Positions 16,446-25,272 of a stretch of DNA of 64,000 nucleotides are shown here, in pieces. The first letter of the stretch is position 1, and each line of letters begins with the position of its first letter. The notes beneath the pieces are model-generated. The model did not search any database and had not been told where the DNA came from. It saw nothing but the letters and a program-made list of their open reading frames with translations. The position numbers and the translations under genes are program-made. This stretch comes from Pseudooceanicola endophyticus (GTDB lineage: Bacteria; Pseudomonadota; Alphaproteobacteria; Rhodobacterales; Rhodobacteraceae): the NCBI RefSeq assembly GCF_018760365.1, contig NZ_JAHIAB010000012.1, positions 124,001 through 188,000 on the forward strand. The letters are read 5' to 3'.

Positions 16446-17924
16446 ATGACCCTTCACAGCAAGATCGTGATCATCGGCTCGGGCTTTGCCGGCCTCGGCA
16501 TGGGGATCCAGCTGAAACGCAGCGGGCGCGCGGATTTCGTGATCCTTGAGCGCGCGCAGGATGTCGGCGGCACCTGGCGCGACAACCATTATCCGGGCGT
16601 CGCCTGCGACGTGCCCTCGCATCTTTACTCCTTCTCCTACCTGCCCAAGCCCGACTGGAGCCGCGTCTTCTCTCCGGGGCCCGAGATCCAGGCCTACATG
16701 CGCCAATGCGCCGAGGACGAGGGGCTGATGCCGCATATCCGCTTCGGCACCGAGATGCTGGCCTGCCGCTGGGACGAGGACAGCGCGCTCTGGACCATCG
16801 AGACCTCGCAGGGGGATTACACCTGCAACGTGCTGATCACCGGCACCGGCCACCTGGCCGACAGCCACATGCCGAAGATCCCCGGGATCGAGAGCTTCCC
16901 GGGCGATCTGTTCCACTCGGCCGACTGGAACCACGAGGTGGCGCTGGAGGGCAGGCGGATCGGCGTCGTGGGGTCGGGCGCCTCGGCGATCCAGATCATC
17001 CCCGAGATGCAGAAGGTCGCCGGTGAACTGGTCGTCTTCCAGCGCTCGGCCCCCTACATGATCCCCCGCTGGGACCGCGCCTTCAGCGAGGGCGAAAAGC
17101 GCATGTTCCGCCGCGATCCCTCGACCGTGGAGGCGATGCGGTCCGAAATCTTCTGGGCCGGCGAATACAACTTCGCGCAGCGCCGCAACGTGCCGCGCTT
17201 CCTGAACGAGGCCAAGGCGATGGCGCTTGGCAATCTGGAAAGGAACGTGGCCGACCCCGATCTGCGCGCCCGGCTGACCCCGAATTACGAGGTCGGCTGC
17301 AAGCGGCTGCTGATCTCCAACGCCTACTACCCGGCGATGTGCGCGGAAAACACCCGGCTCGAGGCCTCGGCGCTGGCGAAGATCGAGGGCTCGACGGTCT
17401 ACGGGGCCAGCGGCGAAAGCTACGATCTGGACGTGCTGGTCTTCGCCACCGGCTTCGAGGCGGTGCGCCCGCCCTTCGCCGCCCGCGTCTTCGGCCGCGA
17501 GGGGATCAGCCTGGATGCCCATTGGGACAAGGGGATGCAGGCCTATGACAGCATCGCCGTGCATGGCTATCCCAACCTTTTCATCATCAACGGGCCGAAC
17601 ACCGGGCTGGGGCACAACTCGGTCGTCTACATCATCGAGGCGCAGGTGAACTACATCCTGGAGGCGCTGGACCATCTGGAACAGAACCAGGTTCGCCTGT
17701 TCGAAGCCGCCGCCGAGGCCGAGGATGCCTACATGGACCGGCTTCAGGGCCGCGCCGAGGGCACCGTCTGGCTCGCCGGGGGATGCAAGAGCTGGTACGT
17801 GGATGAACGTTCGGGCCGCCTGACGCTGGTCTGGCCGGACTATGCCCATTCCTTCCGCGACGAGAACGGCCATTTCCACCCCGAGGGCTACGAGATGGTC
17901 CCCGGGCCGCTGGCGGCTGAGTGA
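16446..17924 (+). CDS. Type I Baeyer-Villiger flavin monooxygenase
   Basis: A 492-residue two-dinucleotide-fold flavoprotein. The FAD site is GSGFAG (11-16) and the NADPH site GSGASA (176-181). Between them is FPGDLFHSADW (151-161), which matches the Baeyer-Villiger fingerprint FxGxxxHxxxW. N-terminal landmarks such as DVGGTWRDNHYPGVACD are also typical. The enzyme should insert an oxygen next to a ketone using NADPH and O2, producing an ester or lactone. Neighbouring hydrolase, lactonase, SDR and ALDH genes would complete ring opening. The specific ketone cannot be predicted. Confidence 0.93.
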   Translation: MTLHSKIVIIGSGFAGLGMGIQLKRSGRADFVILERAQDVGGTWRDNHYPGVACDVPSHLYSFSYLPKPDWSRVFSPGPEIQAYMRQCAEDEGLMPHIRFGTEMLACRWDEDSALWTIETSQGDYTCNVLITGTGHLADSHMPKIPGIESFPGDLFHSADWNHEVALEGRRIGVVGSGASAIQIIPEMQKVAGELVVFQRSAPYMIPRWDRAFSEGEKRMFRRDPSTVEAMRSEIFWAGEYNFAQRRNVPRFLNEAKAMALGNLERNVADPDLRARLTPNYEVGCKRLLISNAYYPAMCAENTRLEASALAKIEGSTVYGASGESYDLDVLVFATGFEAVRPPFAARVFGREGISLDAHWDKGMQAYDSIAVHGYPNLFIINGPNTGLGHNSVVYIIEAQVNYILEALDHLEQNQVRLFEAAAEAEDAYMDRLQGRAEGTVWLAGGCKSWYVDERSGRLTLVWPDYAHSFRDENGHFHPEGYEMVPGPLAAE

Positions 17925-17931
17925 GGGGGCG

Positions 17932-18717
17932 ATGATGCTGGAAGGAAAGACGATCATCGTCACCGGGGTTGCCTCGGGGATCGGGGCGGAAACCGCGAAA
18001 CGGGTGATGGCGGCGGGCGGCAGGGTGATTGGGGCCGATCGCAACCCCGCCGCGCTGGACCTGGCGGCCTTCCATCAGGTCGACCTGATGGATGCGGCGG
18101 CGCTGGAGGACCTGATTGCGCGGCTGCGCGAGCTGCGCGCCGACGGGCTGGCCAATATCGCCGGGGTGCCGCCGACCGCGCCGCCCGATGTGGTGCTGAC
18201 GGTGAACCTTGTGGCGCTGAAGCGGCTGACGCTGGGGCTGGTCGACAGCCTGGCCGATGGCGCCTCGATCGTGAACCTTGCCTCTCTGGCGGGGCTGGGC
18301 TGGCAGGACGAGGTGGCGAAGATCCGCGCCGCCGAGGGGCTGACCCACGATGCCGTCGCGGACTTCTGCGCGGCGCAGGGGATCACCCCCGAGAGCAGCT
18401 ATTTCTTCACCAAGCAGGCGCTGGTCGCCTGGACCCACCAGCACCGCTGGACCTGGCGCGACCGGGGCATCCGCATGAACGCGGTCAGCCCCGGCCCCGT
18501 CGATACTCCGATCCTGGGCGATTTCCTGGAAACCCTGGGCGAACGCGCGGAGGAGGACATGCGCATCATGGACCGCCCCGGCACGCCGCAGGACATCGCG
18601 CCGGTGGTCACCTTCCTGCTGTCGCCGGGCTCGGTCTGGCTGCGCGGGGTCAATATCGCCTGCGATGGCGGCATGAGGGCCCATATCGAGGCCACCTCGA
18701 ACGGCCTGGAAGCATGA
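17932..18717 (+). CDS. SDR oxidoreductase (coniferyl-alcohol dehydrogenase / 3-alpha-HSD-like)
   Basis: The 261-residue SDR has TGVASGIG at 11-18 and catalytic Y157-x-x-x-K161 (SYFFTKQAL). An insertion before the active-site tyrosine (about 125-150, VAKIRAAEGLTHDAVADFC) is characteristic of the 3-alpha-hydroxysteroid/coniferyl-alcohol dehydrogenase branch. A GAGGGGG site lies just upstream; an adjacent ATG at 17935 is also possible. It follows the monooxygenase by 7 nt and precedes the aldehyde dehydrogenase by 10 nt, so it probably oxidises the hydroxy acid to the aldehyde (inference). Confidence 0.91.
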   Translation: MMLEGKTIIVTGVASGIGAETAKRVMAAGGRVIGADRNPAALDLAAFHQVDLMDAAALEDLIARLRELRADGLANIAGVPPTAPPDVVLTVNLVALKRLTLGLVDSLADGASIVNLASLAGLGWQDEVAKIRAAEGLTHDAVADFCAAQGITPESSYFFTKQALVAWTHQHRWTWRDRGIRMNAVSPGPVDTPILGDFLETLGERAEEDMRIMDRPGTPQDIAPVVTFLLSPGSVWLRGVNIACDGGMRAHIEATSNGLEA

Positions 18718-18727
18718 GGAGCATGTC

Positions 18728-20179
18728 ATGAAAGATCTGGATCTGCTGATCGGGGGCACCGATACCCTGGCCGAGGGCGGGCGGCGCTACGAGCGGCTGA
18801 ACCCCGTCAGCGGCACCCCCGCCACCCGCGCCGCCGCCGCCAGCGTCGCCGATGCCCGTGCCGCCGTGGCCGCCGCCCAGGGGGCGCTGGCCGCCTGGTC
18901 CGCCACCGGCCCCGAAGCGCGCCGCGCCGTGCTGCTGCGCGCCGGTGACATCATGGAGGCCCGCGCCGCCGATTTCGTCGCCGCCATGACCGAAGAGACC
19001 GGCGCCACGAAGGTCTGGGCCGGCTTCAACGTGCATCTTGCCGCCGGAATGCTGCGCGAGGCGGGCGCCATGACCAGCCAGATCGGCGGAGAGGTGATCC
19101 CGTCGAACAAACCCGGCACGCTGGCAATGGCGGTGGCGCGTCCGCGCGGCGTCTGCCTGGGCATCGCGCCCTGGAACGCGCCGGTGATCCTGGGCACCCG
19201 CGCCGTTGCCATGGCGCTGGCCTGCGGCAATACCGTGGTGCTGAAAGCCTCGGAGATGTGTCCGCGCACCCACCGGCTGATCGGCGAATGCCTGGTCGAG
19301 GCCGGGCTGCCCGCCGGTGCGATCAACGTGATCTCGAACGCGCCCGAGGATGCGGCAGAGGTGGTGCGCACGCTGATCGAGGCGCCCGAGGTGCGGCATG
19401 TGAACTTCACCGGCTCGACCGGGGTGGGCCGGATCATCGGGCGGTTGGCGGGCGAAAACCTGAAGCCCGCCCTGCTGGAGCTGGGCGGCAAGGCGCCCTT
19501 CCTCGTGCTGGAGGATGCCGATATCGACGGGGCGGTCAACGCGGCGATCTTCGGCAGCTTCATGAACCAGGGCCAGATCTGCATGTCGACCGAGCGGATC
19601 ATCGTGGTGGAGGCCGTGGCGGATGCCTTCGTGGAAAGGCTGGCGGCGCGGGCGGCCGCACTGCCCTGGGGCGATCCGGCACAGGGCGACGTGGTGCTGG
19701 GCGCGCTGGTCTCGCCCGAGGCGGGGGCGAAGATGGCGGCGCTGATCGCCGATGCCACCGCGAAGGGCGCCCGGCTGGTGGCCGGGGGCAGCGGCACGGG
19801 CGCGCTGCATTCCGCGACCCTTCTGGATGGCGTGACGCCGCAGATGCGGATCTATGCGGAGGAAAGCTTTGGCCCGGTGAAATCGGTGATCCGCGTCGCC
19901 GATACCGAGGCCGCGATCCGGGTTGCCAACGATACCGAATACGGCCTGTCCTCGGCGGTGTTCAGCCAGGACATCACCCGGGCGCTGGCGGTGGCCAACC
20001 GGCTGGAAAGCGGCATCTGCCATGTCAACGGCCCGACCGTCTCGGACGAGCCGCAGATGCCCTTCGGCGGCGTCAAGGCCAGCGGCTACGGGCGGTTCGG
20101 CGGCAAGGCGGGCATCGCGGAGTTCACCCAGCTGCGCTGGATCACCCTTGAGGATCCCAAGCAGGCCTATCCGTTCTGA
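18728..20179 (+). CDS. NAD(P)-dependent aldehyde dehydrogenase
   Basis: A 483-residue ALDH-superfamily enzyme with the general base E251 (LELGGKAP) and nucleophile C285 (NQGQICMST); PWNAPVILGTR and FTGSTGVGR are also present. It resembles the salicylaldehyde/vanillin dehydrogenase branch more than betaine or succinate semialdehyde enzymes, judged by eye. It is the last gene of the cluster and is followed by a strong hairpin. In a Baeyer-Villiger route it would oxidise the oxo acid to a dicarboxylate. Confidence 0.93.
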   Translation: MKDLDLLIGGTDTLAEGGRRYERLNPVSGTPATRAAAASVADARAAVAAAQGALAAWSATGPEARRAVLLRAGDIMEARAADFVAAMTEETGATKVWAGFNVHLAAGMLREAGAMTSQIGGEVIPSNKPGTLAMAVARPRGVCLGIAPWNAPVILGTRAVAMALACGNTVVLKASEMCPRTHRLIGECLVEAGLPAGAINVISNAPEDAAEVVRTLIEAPEVRHVNFTGSTGVGRIIGRLAGENLKPALLELGGKAPFLVLEDADIDGAVNAAIFGSFMNQGQICMSTERIIVVEAVADAFVERLAARAAALPWGDPAQGDVVLGALVSPEAGAKMAALIADATAKGARLVAGGSGTGALHSATLLDGVTPQMRIYAEESFGPVKSVIRVADTEAAIRVANDTEYGLSSAVFSQDITRALAVANRLESGICHVNGPTVSDEPQMPFGGVKASGYGRFGGKAGIAEFTQLRWITLEDPKQAYPF

Positions 20180-20229
20180 GGGCGGCGGCGGGCGCCCCCC
20201 TCCCGGGAGGTCCGCCGGACCCGACGAAG

Positions 20230-20263
20230 AGATCCGCGTCCCGTCGGTCAGGGGCGCGGATCT
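20230..20263 (+). terminator. Strong hairpin ending the Baeyer-Villiger cluster
   Basis: Arms 20230-20242 and 20251-20263 form a 13-bp stem with one G-U pair and an 8-nt loop, 50 bp after the aldehyde dehydrogenase stop. There is no clear T-run after it. Probable terminator of the 8714-20179 operon. Confidence 0.6.
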
Positions 20264-20335
20264 TCCATGCCGAAGACGCCCTGAAAGGCGTCGCGAAACA
20301 TCTGAAATCCGGGGGAGGGAGGAGCGCGGCGACCC

Positions 20336-20395
20336 CAGGGAGGAGGAGAGGGGCCGCCGCTGATTTCCGGACCTCAGGGAGGAGGAGAGAGGTCC
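20336..20395. repeat. Purine-rich 15-bp direct repeat with an inverted repeat
   Basis: CAGGGAGGAGGAGAG occurs at 20336-20350 and again at 20375-20389 (39 bp apart), after a similar GGGGGAGGGAGGAG stretch at 20311. The second copy lies inside a perfect 7-bp inverted repeat GGACCTC/GAGGTCC (20369-20375, 20389-20395). No gene is visible in the rest of 20180-20563. Function unknown. Confidence 0.5.
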
Positions 20396-20563
20396 AGGAA
20401 ACTCTTTGGCACATCGCTGTGCCGTGATCCCTAGATAGCAATTGCTGCGACGCAGCACCATCGCTGTCTCGCCAAACCTGCCTTGCTTCCAGAGCATGGC
20501 TCCGTCACGGCATCCCGGCCGGCGCCGGCGCCGGCACCGGACCGGGCGGGCCAGGGCGCCAGA

Positions 20564-21466
20564 TCAGGGCCCGGCCCAGTTGCGCGCCCCGTCGCGGGCG
20601 CCCTGCAGGGCGCGGGCCAGGAAGGGTTCCACCGCCGCTTCCCGGGCCAGAAGGGAGCAGTCCATGCGCGGCTCCGGCCCGGCAAGCGGCACGCCCAGGG
20701 CACCGGGATCGCGGGCGCGGGCCAGCATCGGGGCGGGCAGGATCGACACGCCGAACCCGGCGGCGACCAGCGCGGGCACCATCATCGGGCTGCTCACTTC
20801 CTGGATCGCGCGCGGCTCGAACCCGCCCAGCTTGCGGATCACGGTGCGCCCGTCATCGGCAACCGAATGGCGGTAGACGATGAAGGTCTCGGCGCGCAGA
20901 TCCGCCATTTCCAGCATGGGGCGCCCGGCCAGGGGATGCGCCAGGGGCAGCACGACCTCCAGCCCCCAGGTGGCGCAGAGGGTGCGGCCCAGGGTTTCGG
21001 GAAGCGGCACCCCCAGGGTCGTCGTCAGGCCAAGCTGGATGCGGCCTTCCTGAAGGGCTTCGACCAGGCTGACCGGATCGCGCTCCAGCACCCGGATGTC
21101 GAGGTCGGGCGCGGCGGCGCGGATGCCGCCCACCACCGCCCCCAGCAGCCCGGTCAGCAGCGCCAGGCTGGAATAGCCGATGGTGACATGGCCGATTTCG
21201 CCGGTCATGGCACGGCGCGCCCTGTCTTCAAGCCGTGCGGCCCCTTCGAGAAGGGCGCGGGCCTGGGGCAGCAGCATCCGGCCCGCCTCGGTCAGCTCGA
21301 CCGAGCGCTGCGTGCGGCGAAACAGGGCGCCGCCCAGCTGATCCTCAAGTTTGCGGATCTGGATGCTGAGCGCGGGTTGCGCGATGCCCAGGCGCGTGGC
21401 GGCGCGACCGAAGTGCAGCTCTTCGGCGAGGGTGACGAAATGGCGGTAATGTCTCAGATCCGGCAT
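20564..21466 (-). CDS. LysR family transcriptional regulator
   Basis: The 300-residue regulator has an N-terminal HTH (FVTLAEELHFGRAATRLGIAQPALSIQIRKLEDQLG) and a standard effector domain (VTIGYSSLALLTGLLGAVV...). The sequence of the HTH resembles the BenM/CatM branch. It is divergent from the GH106-like rhamnosidase gene at 21705. A perfect 7+7 palindrome (21467-21487) abuts its start codon, which suggests tight autoregulation. Confidence 0.93.
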   Translation of the reverse strand: MPDLRHYRHFVTLAEELHFGRAATRLGIAQPALSIQIRKLEDQLGGALFRRTQRSVELTEAGRMLLPQARALLEGAARLEDRARRAMTGEIGHVTIGYSSLALLTGLLGAVVGGIRAAAPDLDIRVLERDPVSLVEALQEGRIQLGLTTTLGVPLPETLGRTLCATWGLEVVLPLAHPLAGRPMLEMADLRAETFIVYRHSVADDGRTVIRKLGGFEPRAIQEVSSPMMVPALVAAGFGVSILPAPMLARARDPGALGVPLAGPEPRMDCSLLAREAAVEPFLARALQGARDGARNWAGP

Positions 21467-21487
21467 GATTGATAGATTTCATCAATC
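21467..21487. promoter_or_regulatory. 7+7 palindrome abutting the LysR start codon
   Basis: GATTGAT-AGATTTC-ATCAATC is a perfect inverted repeat with the LysR-type T-N11-A geometry within it (TTGAT-N7-ATCAA). It begins one base upstream of the LysR start codon (21466), so binding would block both transcription and translation start of the regulator. It may also activate the divergent gene at 21705. The N7 spacing rules out an FNR box. Confidence 0.5.
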
Positions 21488-21704
21488 AATGAGAGAAGAC
21501 AAATATATTTCCCCTTCGGGCGAGAGATCTCTACCCCTGATCCCGGCGCCGGTCGCACCACCGGCGCCGGGAGGAGAGCGGACCCCGCACCGGAAGATCC
21601 CCAAGCCCCGTCGCCAGGCCGGGGCCGGGCGGCGCCCTGTGGTGCCCGTCGGGGATCTGCTGTGCGCGCCAGTTCGCGGGCCGGTGCAAGGAGAGGAGGA
21701 TTTC

Positions 21705-24614
21705 ATGACCAAGACCCTGTTGCGCGTGCTGGGCTGTTGCAGCCTGCTGGGACTGTCCGCCGCGGGGGCGGCCCTGGCCCGGGCGGGGCCGCCGCCCGTC
21801 CCCTTCGCGCGGGTCGATGACCGCGCCGCCCAGCCCCGGTTCCGCTGGTGGTGGCCCGGCGCCCTTGTCACCCCGCAGGAGCTGCGCCGCGAACTGCGCG
21901 AGATCGCGGCGGCGGGCTTTGGCGGGGTCGAAATTGCCGATGTCTACGATGCGGTCTCGGCGCCCATCGACCCGAAACTGTACGGCTGGGGCACGCCGGC
22001 CTGGAACCGTGCCGTTGCGGTCGCGCTGGACGAGGCCGCCCGGCTGGGCATGACCGTCGATCTGACCCTCGGGCCGCACTGGCCCTCTGCGCTGCCTTCG
22101 ATCACGCCGGACAGTCCGGCGGCGGCGCAGGAGATGGTGCATGGCCAGCGCATCGTTGCGGCAGGAGAGACCGTCTCGGGGGCGCTGCCGGGGCCGATCC
22201 TGCCGCCAAGCGGCCAGACCCCGGGCAACCCGGATGTGCAGGTGCGGCGGCACCTGGTGGCGGTGCTGGCGCTGCGCTGCGCGCAGGACTGCACGGCGCA
22301 GGGCACGGATCCGGTGGTGCTGGAGGCGCAGGGCGCGCAGGATCTGACCGACCGGGTGCGGGACGGGCAGCTGAGCTGGACGGCACCGGCGGGCGGGCCC
22401 TGGATCCTGCTGGCGATCTGGCACCGGCCCACGGCCCAGCGGGTCAACATGTTCGACATGAGTCCCGGCAACGCACCGGTCACCGATCCGCACGCCTATG
22501 TGGTCGATCATTTCGGGGCGCAGGGCAGCCGGGCGGTGACGGCCTTCTGGGATGACAGGCTGCTGACGCCCGAAGTCCGCGCCGGGCTCAGCCGCGCGGG
22601 CCATGCCTTTTTCGAGGACAGCCTGGAGTTGAAGTCGTTGCAGATCTGGACCCCGGGGGTGCTGGAGGCTTTCGCGGACCGGCGCGGCCATGATCCCCGG
22701 ACAGAGCTGCCGGTGCTGCTGTTTCGCACCCTCAAGAGCTGGTCGGCACCGGCGCAGCGGGCCTTCGTTTTCCGCGATGCCGCCCTGACCGGGCAGGTGA
22801 TCCACGATTGGGACCGGACGCTGGCCGGGCTCTGGCAGCGGAACCGATTGGTGCCGCTGCGCGACTGGGCGGCGGGGCTGGGCATGATCTACCGCAACCA
22901 GGGGTATGGCGGCCCGGTGGATCCGATCCTGTCGGCAGCCACCACGGGCCAGCCCGAGGGAGAGAGCCTGGGCTTCGCGCGCGAACACGGCAAGTTCCAG
23001 GCGCTGCGGGCGGGGCGCGACATGGGCAGCGGCGGGCTGCTCTCGGACGAGATGGGGGCCTTCTTCAAGGGCTATGCCACGGAATGGACCCGCGACATGC
23101 TGCCCGAGATCAACCGGAACTTCGCCTACGGGGTGAACCAGCTCTACCTGCACGGCTATGCCTATGACACGGCGCCGGGCACCGGCTGGCCGGGCTTTGC
23201 CCCCTTCGGCGCGATGTTTTCCGAGGCCTGGAACGGCAAGCAGCCGACCTGGCGGCATCTTGCGGATATCTCGGGCTACCTGACGCGGACCCAGGGCATC
23301 CTGCAGCAGGGGGTGAACCGGACCGATCTGGCGGTGCTGCGCACCGGGTTCGACATCGAGGGCGGCTACCTGGCGGACAGGGCGCTGGCGGATGCGGGCT
23401 ACACCCTGGGGTATCTGAGCCCCGCCGTGCTGGATCTGCCGGCAGCCCGGGTTAGCGGCGGACGGCTGAAGGCCGATGGGCCGGCCTACAAGGCGCTGAT
23501 CGTGCCGCTTGCGGCGCAGTTGGACGACGCCCTGCTGGACCGGCTGGAGGCGCTGGCCGGGCAGGGGCTGCCGGTGATCCTGCTGGGCCCGCTGCCCGTC
23601 CAGGGCGAAGGCACGGCGCTGGCGCAGCGGATCGGCGCGCTCGGCTGGCCCCGGGTGGCGGATGAGGCGGCGCTGACGGCCCTGCTGGCCGGGCGTGGCC
23701 TCCGCCCCGATGCCGCACCCCGGACGCCTGTGCCGCTGCGCAGCATCCATCGCCACGGGGCGGAGCGGGACGACTATTACCTGTTCAACGACAGCGACCA
23801 GCCGCTGACGGCGCAGCTGCACCTGAGCGGGGAGGGCGCGCCCGAGGTGCTGGATGCCTGGACCGGAGCCATCCGCGATCCGGGTCCCTGGACCGCGACG
23901 GGTGACGGCGTGACCGTGACGCTGCATCTCGGGCCGTCGCAGACCCGGATCCTGCGGCTGTCGGGGGCGGTGGACCGGCCCCATGTGACCGAGGCCAGTG
24001 CCGAGGTGCGGACCCTGCGCCCCGAGGCGCTGATGCTGCGGGCCGGGGCGCCGGGGACGGTCCGTGCCCGCCTCTCGACCGGAGAGACCCTGTCGGCAGA
24101 GGTTCCCGCGTTGCCGCAGGCGCGCCGGCTGGGCCCCTGGCGGCTGGTCGTGGACGGGTGGACACCGGGCGCCACCGCCAGCCGGACAGACCATGTCCGC
24201 ACCGATGCCGGGACGCTGGCGGCGCTGGAGCCCTGGACGCAGATCCCGGCCCTGGCCGAGGCCTCGGGCGTCGGTGTCTACGAGACGACGCTGACCCTGC
24301 CGGCGGACTGGAGCCGGCAGATGGGGGCCCGGATCGTGATCCCCGGCCATGACGACACGATCCGCATCACGGTGAACGCTCAGCCGCTCGGGCCGGTGGA
24401 TCAGCTGGCCCGCCAGATCGACCTTGGGCACAGCCTGCAGCCCGGGGACAACGTGATCCGGATCGAACTTGCCACCCCGCTGGGCAATGCGCTGCTGGCC
24501 CATGCTCCGGAGATGTTCGCGCATCTGCCGGGCGGTCCGCGCCAGCCGCTGAAGACCGGGCTGAGCGGTCCGATCACCCTGCAGCCTTACGTGGACGTGA
24601 CGCTTTCCCGCTGA
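21705..24614 (+). CDS. GH106-like alpha-L-rhamnosidase family glycosyl hydrolase, secreted
   Basis: The 969-residue protein has a signal peptide (to about A26, ALARA|GPP). The family-typical start PRFRWWWPGALVTPQELRREL lies at 44-64, followed by AAGFGGVEIADVYDA. Carboxylate-rich motifs FFEDSLELK and GGLLSDEMGAFFKGYATEWT belong to the catalytic barrel. A jelly-roll, galactose-binding-like domain ends the protein (IVIPGHDDTIRITVN...). Length and layout match GH106. ATG 21705 has AGGAGAGGAGG upstream and starts the signal peptide; the in-frame start 240 nt upstream is rejected. It probably removes rhamnose from plant glycosides in the periplasm. Confidence 0.88.
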   Translation: MTKTLLRVLGCCSLLGLSAAGAALARAGPPPVPFARVDDRAAQPRFRWWWPGALVTPQELRRELREIAAAGFGGVEIADVYDAVSAPIDPKLYGWGTPAWNRAVAVALDEAARLGMTVDLTLGPHWPSALPSITPDSPAAAQEMVHGQRIVAAGETVSGALPGPILPPSGQTPGNPDVQVRRHLVAVLALRCAQDCTAQGTDPVVLEAQGAQDLTDRVRDGQLSWTAPAGGPWILLAIWHRPTAQRVNMFDMSPGNAPVTDPHAYVVDHFGAQGSRAVTAFWDDRLLTPEVRAGLSRAGHAFFEDSLELKSLQIWTPGVLEAFADRRGHDPRTELPVLLFRTLKSWSAPAQRAFVFRDAALTGQVIHDWDRTLAGLWQRNRLVPLRDWAAGLGMIYRNQGYGGPVDPILSAATTGQPEGESLGFAREHGKFQALRAGRDMGSGGLLSDEMGAFFKGYATEWTRDMLPEINRNFAYGVNQLYLHGYAYDTAPGTGWPGFAPFGAMFSEAWNGKQPTWRHLADISGYLTRTQGILQQGVNRTDLAVLRTGFDIEGGYLADRALADAGYTLGYLSPAVLDLPAARVSGGRLKADGPAYKALIVPLAAQLDDALLDRLEALAGQGLPVILLGPLPVQGEGTALAQRIGALGWPRVADEAALTALLAGRGLRPDAAPRTPVPLRSIHRHGAERDDYYLFNDSDQPLTAQLHLSGEGAPEVLDAWTGAIRDPGPWTATGDGVTVTLHLGPSQTRILRLSGAVDRPHVTEASAEVRTLRPEALMLRAGAPGTVRARLSTGETLSAEVPALPQARRLGPWRLVVDGWTPGATASRTDHVRTDAGTLAALEPWTQIPALAEASGVGVYETTLTLPADWSRQMGARIVIPGHDDTIRITVNAQPLGPVDQLARQIDLGHSLQPGDNVIRIELATPLGNALLAHAPEMFAHLPGGPRQPLKTGLSGPITLQPYVDVTLSR

Positions 24615-24632
24615 ACCTGGCCCTTAGATGCC

Positions 24633-24658
24633 AGAGGCGGCGCTCCGGTGCCGCCTCT
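24633..24658 (+). terminator. Hairpin after the rhamnosidase gene
   Basis: AGAGGCGGC-GCTCCGGT-GCCGCCTCT forms a perfect 9-bp stem with an 8-nt loop, 18 bp past the stop at 24614. A CT-rich stretch follows but there is no true T-run. Probable terminator. Confidence 0.6.
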
Positions 24659-24659
24659 C

Positions 24660-25225
24660 TGCCTGCCTTCCGGCGCGGGGCAGGAAGCAGGAGGGATCAA
24701 CTGGATCGGCCCTTGCCCACCCCGATTTTCCCGATAAGGCGATCCGGTCGGGTCCGGCGGCGCGCCGATCTCTCCAAGGTGCGGCTCAGGGCCTCAAGTC
24801 CGGGACCGATGCGATCCCGGCGCCGCGCCCTTCACCATTCCCCCGAAGGGGCCTGCAAGTTCATCGGCACCATCGGCGCTGCCGTGGAGGCCGGTGGCAC
24901 GACCACGATCCGACCGGTGAACGGCAGCCTGTCGATTCCGATCGGTGCTGTCGCCGGCTGGGCGTTGCCTTACCTCCGGGGGCGCGCTGATCCTGCCGTG
25001 GCCCATGGTGGCGGTGATCGGGGCGGCAATGTTGCAAGACCTCTCGCTCCCGGGCCTGCGCGGCCCATCGGTCCGGGGCCGCCAGAGCGGTCGAGGTCGC
25101 GGCCCTCAAGGGCCGACCCGGGCCGACTGGTCTTCCTTCCGCCATCCGCCGGGACCGGGCCCGCCTGTTTCTGCGGGGCGCAACCTCAGGAGGCGGGAAA
25201 CACGCCCTTGGCCTGCCCGCCGCAT
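24660..25225. other. Gap of about 570 bp with no convincing gene
   Basis: Open frames exist on both strands (for example 24713-25252 plus, 24861-25313 minus), but they give low-complexity Arg/Pro/Gly-rich translations, lack ribosome sites and resemble no family I know. A short stretch around 24860-24970 (KFIGTIGAAVEAGGTTTIRPV) looks more protein-like and could be a remnant. I call it non-coding or decayed. Confidence 0.5.
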
Positions 25226-25226
25226 G

Positions 25227-25250
25227 AAAAGGGCGGCCCGGGGCCGCCCT
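25227..25250 (-). terminator. Intrinsic terminator of the tannase-family gene
   Basis: Read on the minus strand, AGGGCGGCC-CCG-GGCCGCCCT is a perfect 9-bp stem followed immediately by TTTT. It lies 23 bp beyond the stop of the minus-strand gene ending at 25273. Classic rho-independent form. Confidence 0.8.
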
Positions 25251-25272
25251 GACAGGTGATCCCGGCGCGGAC

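Noticed and set aside
20311-20395. Possible CRISPR-like repeats
   Set aside because: Only two exact copies of a 15-bp purine-rich unit, no regular spacers and no cas genes.
21468-21486. FNR box near the rhamnosidase promoter
   Set aside because: TTGAT and ATCAA are separated by 7 bases, not 4, and the geometry fits a LysR site next to a LysR gene.
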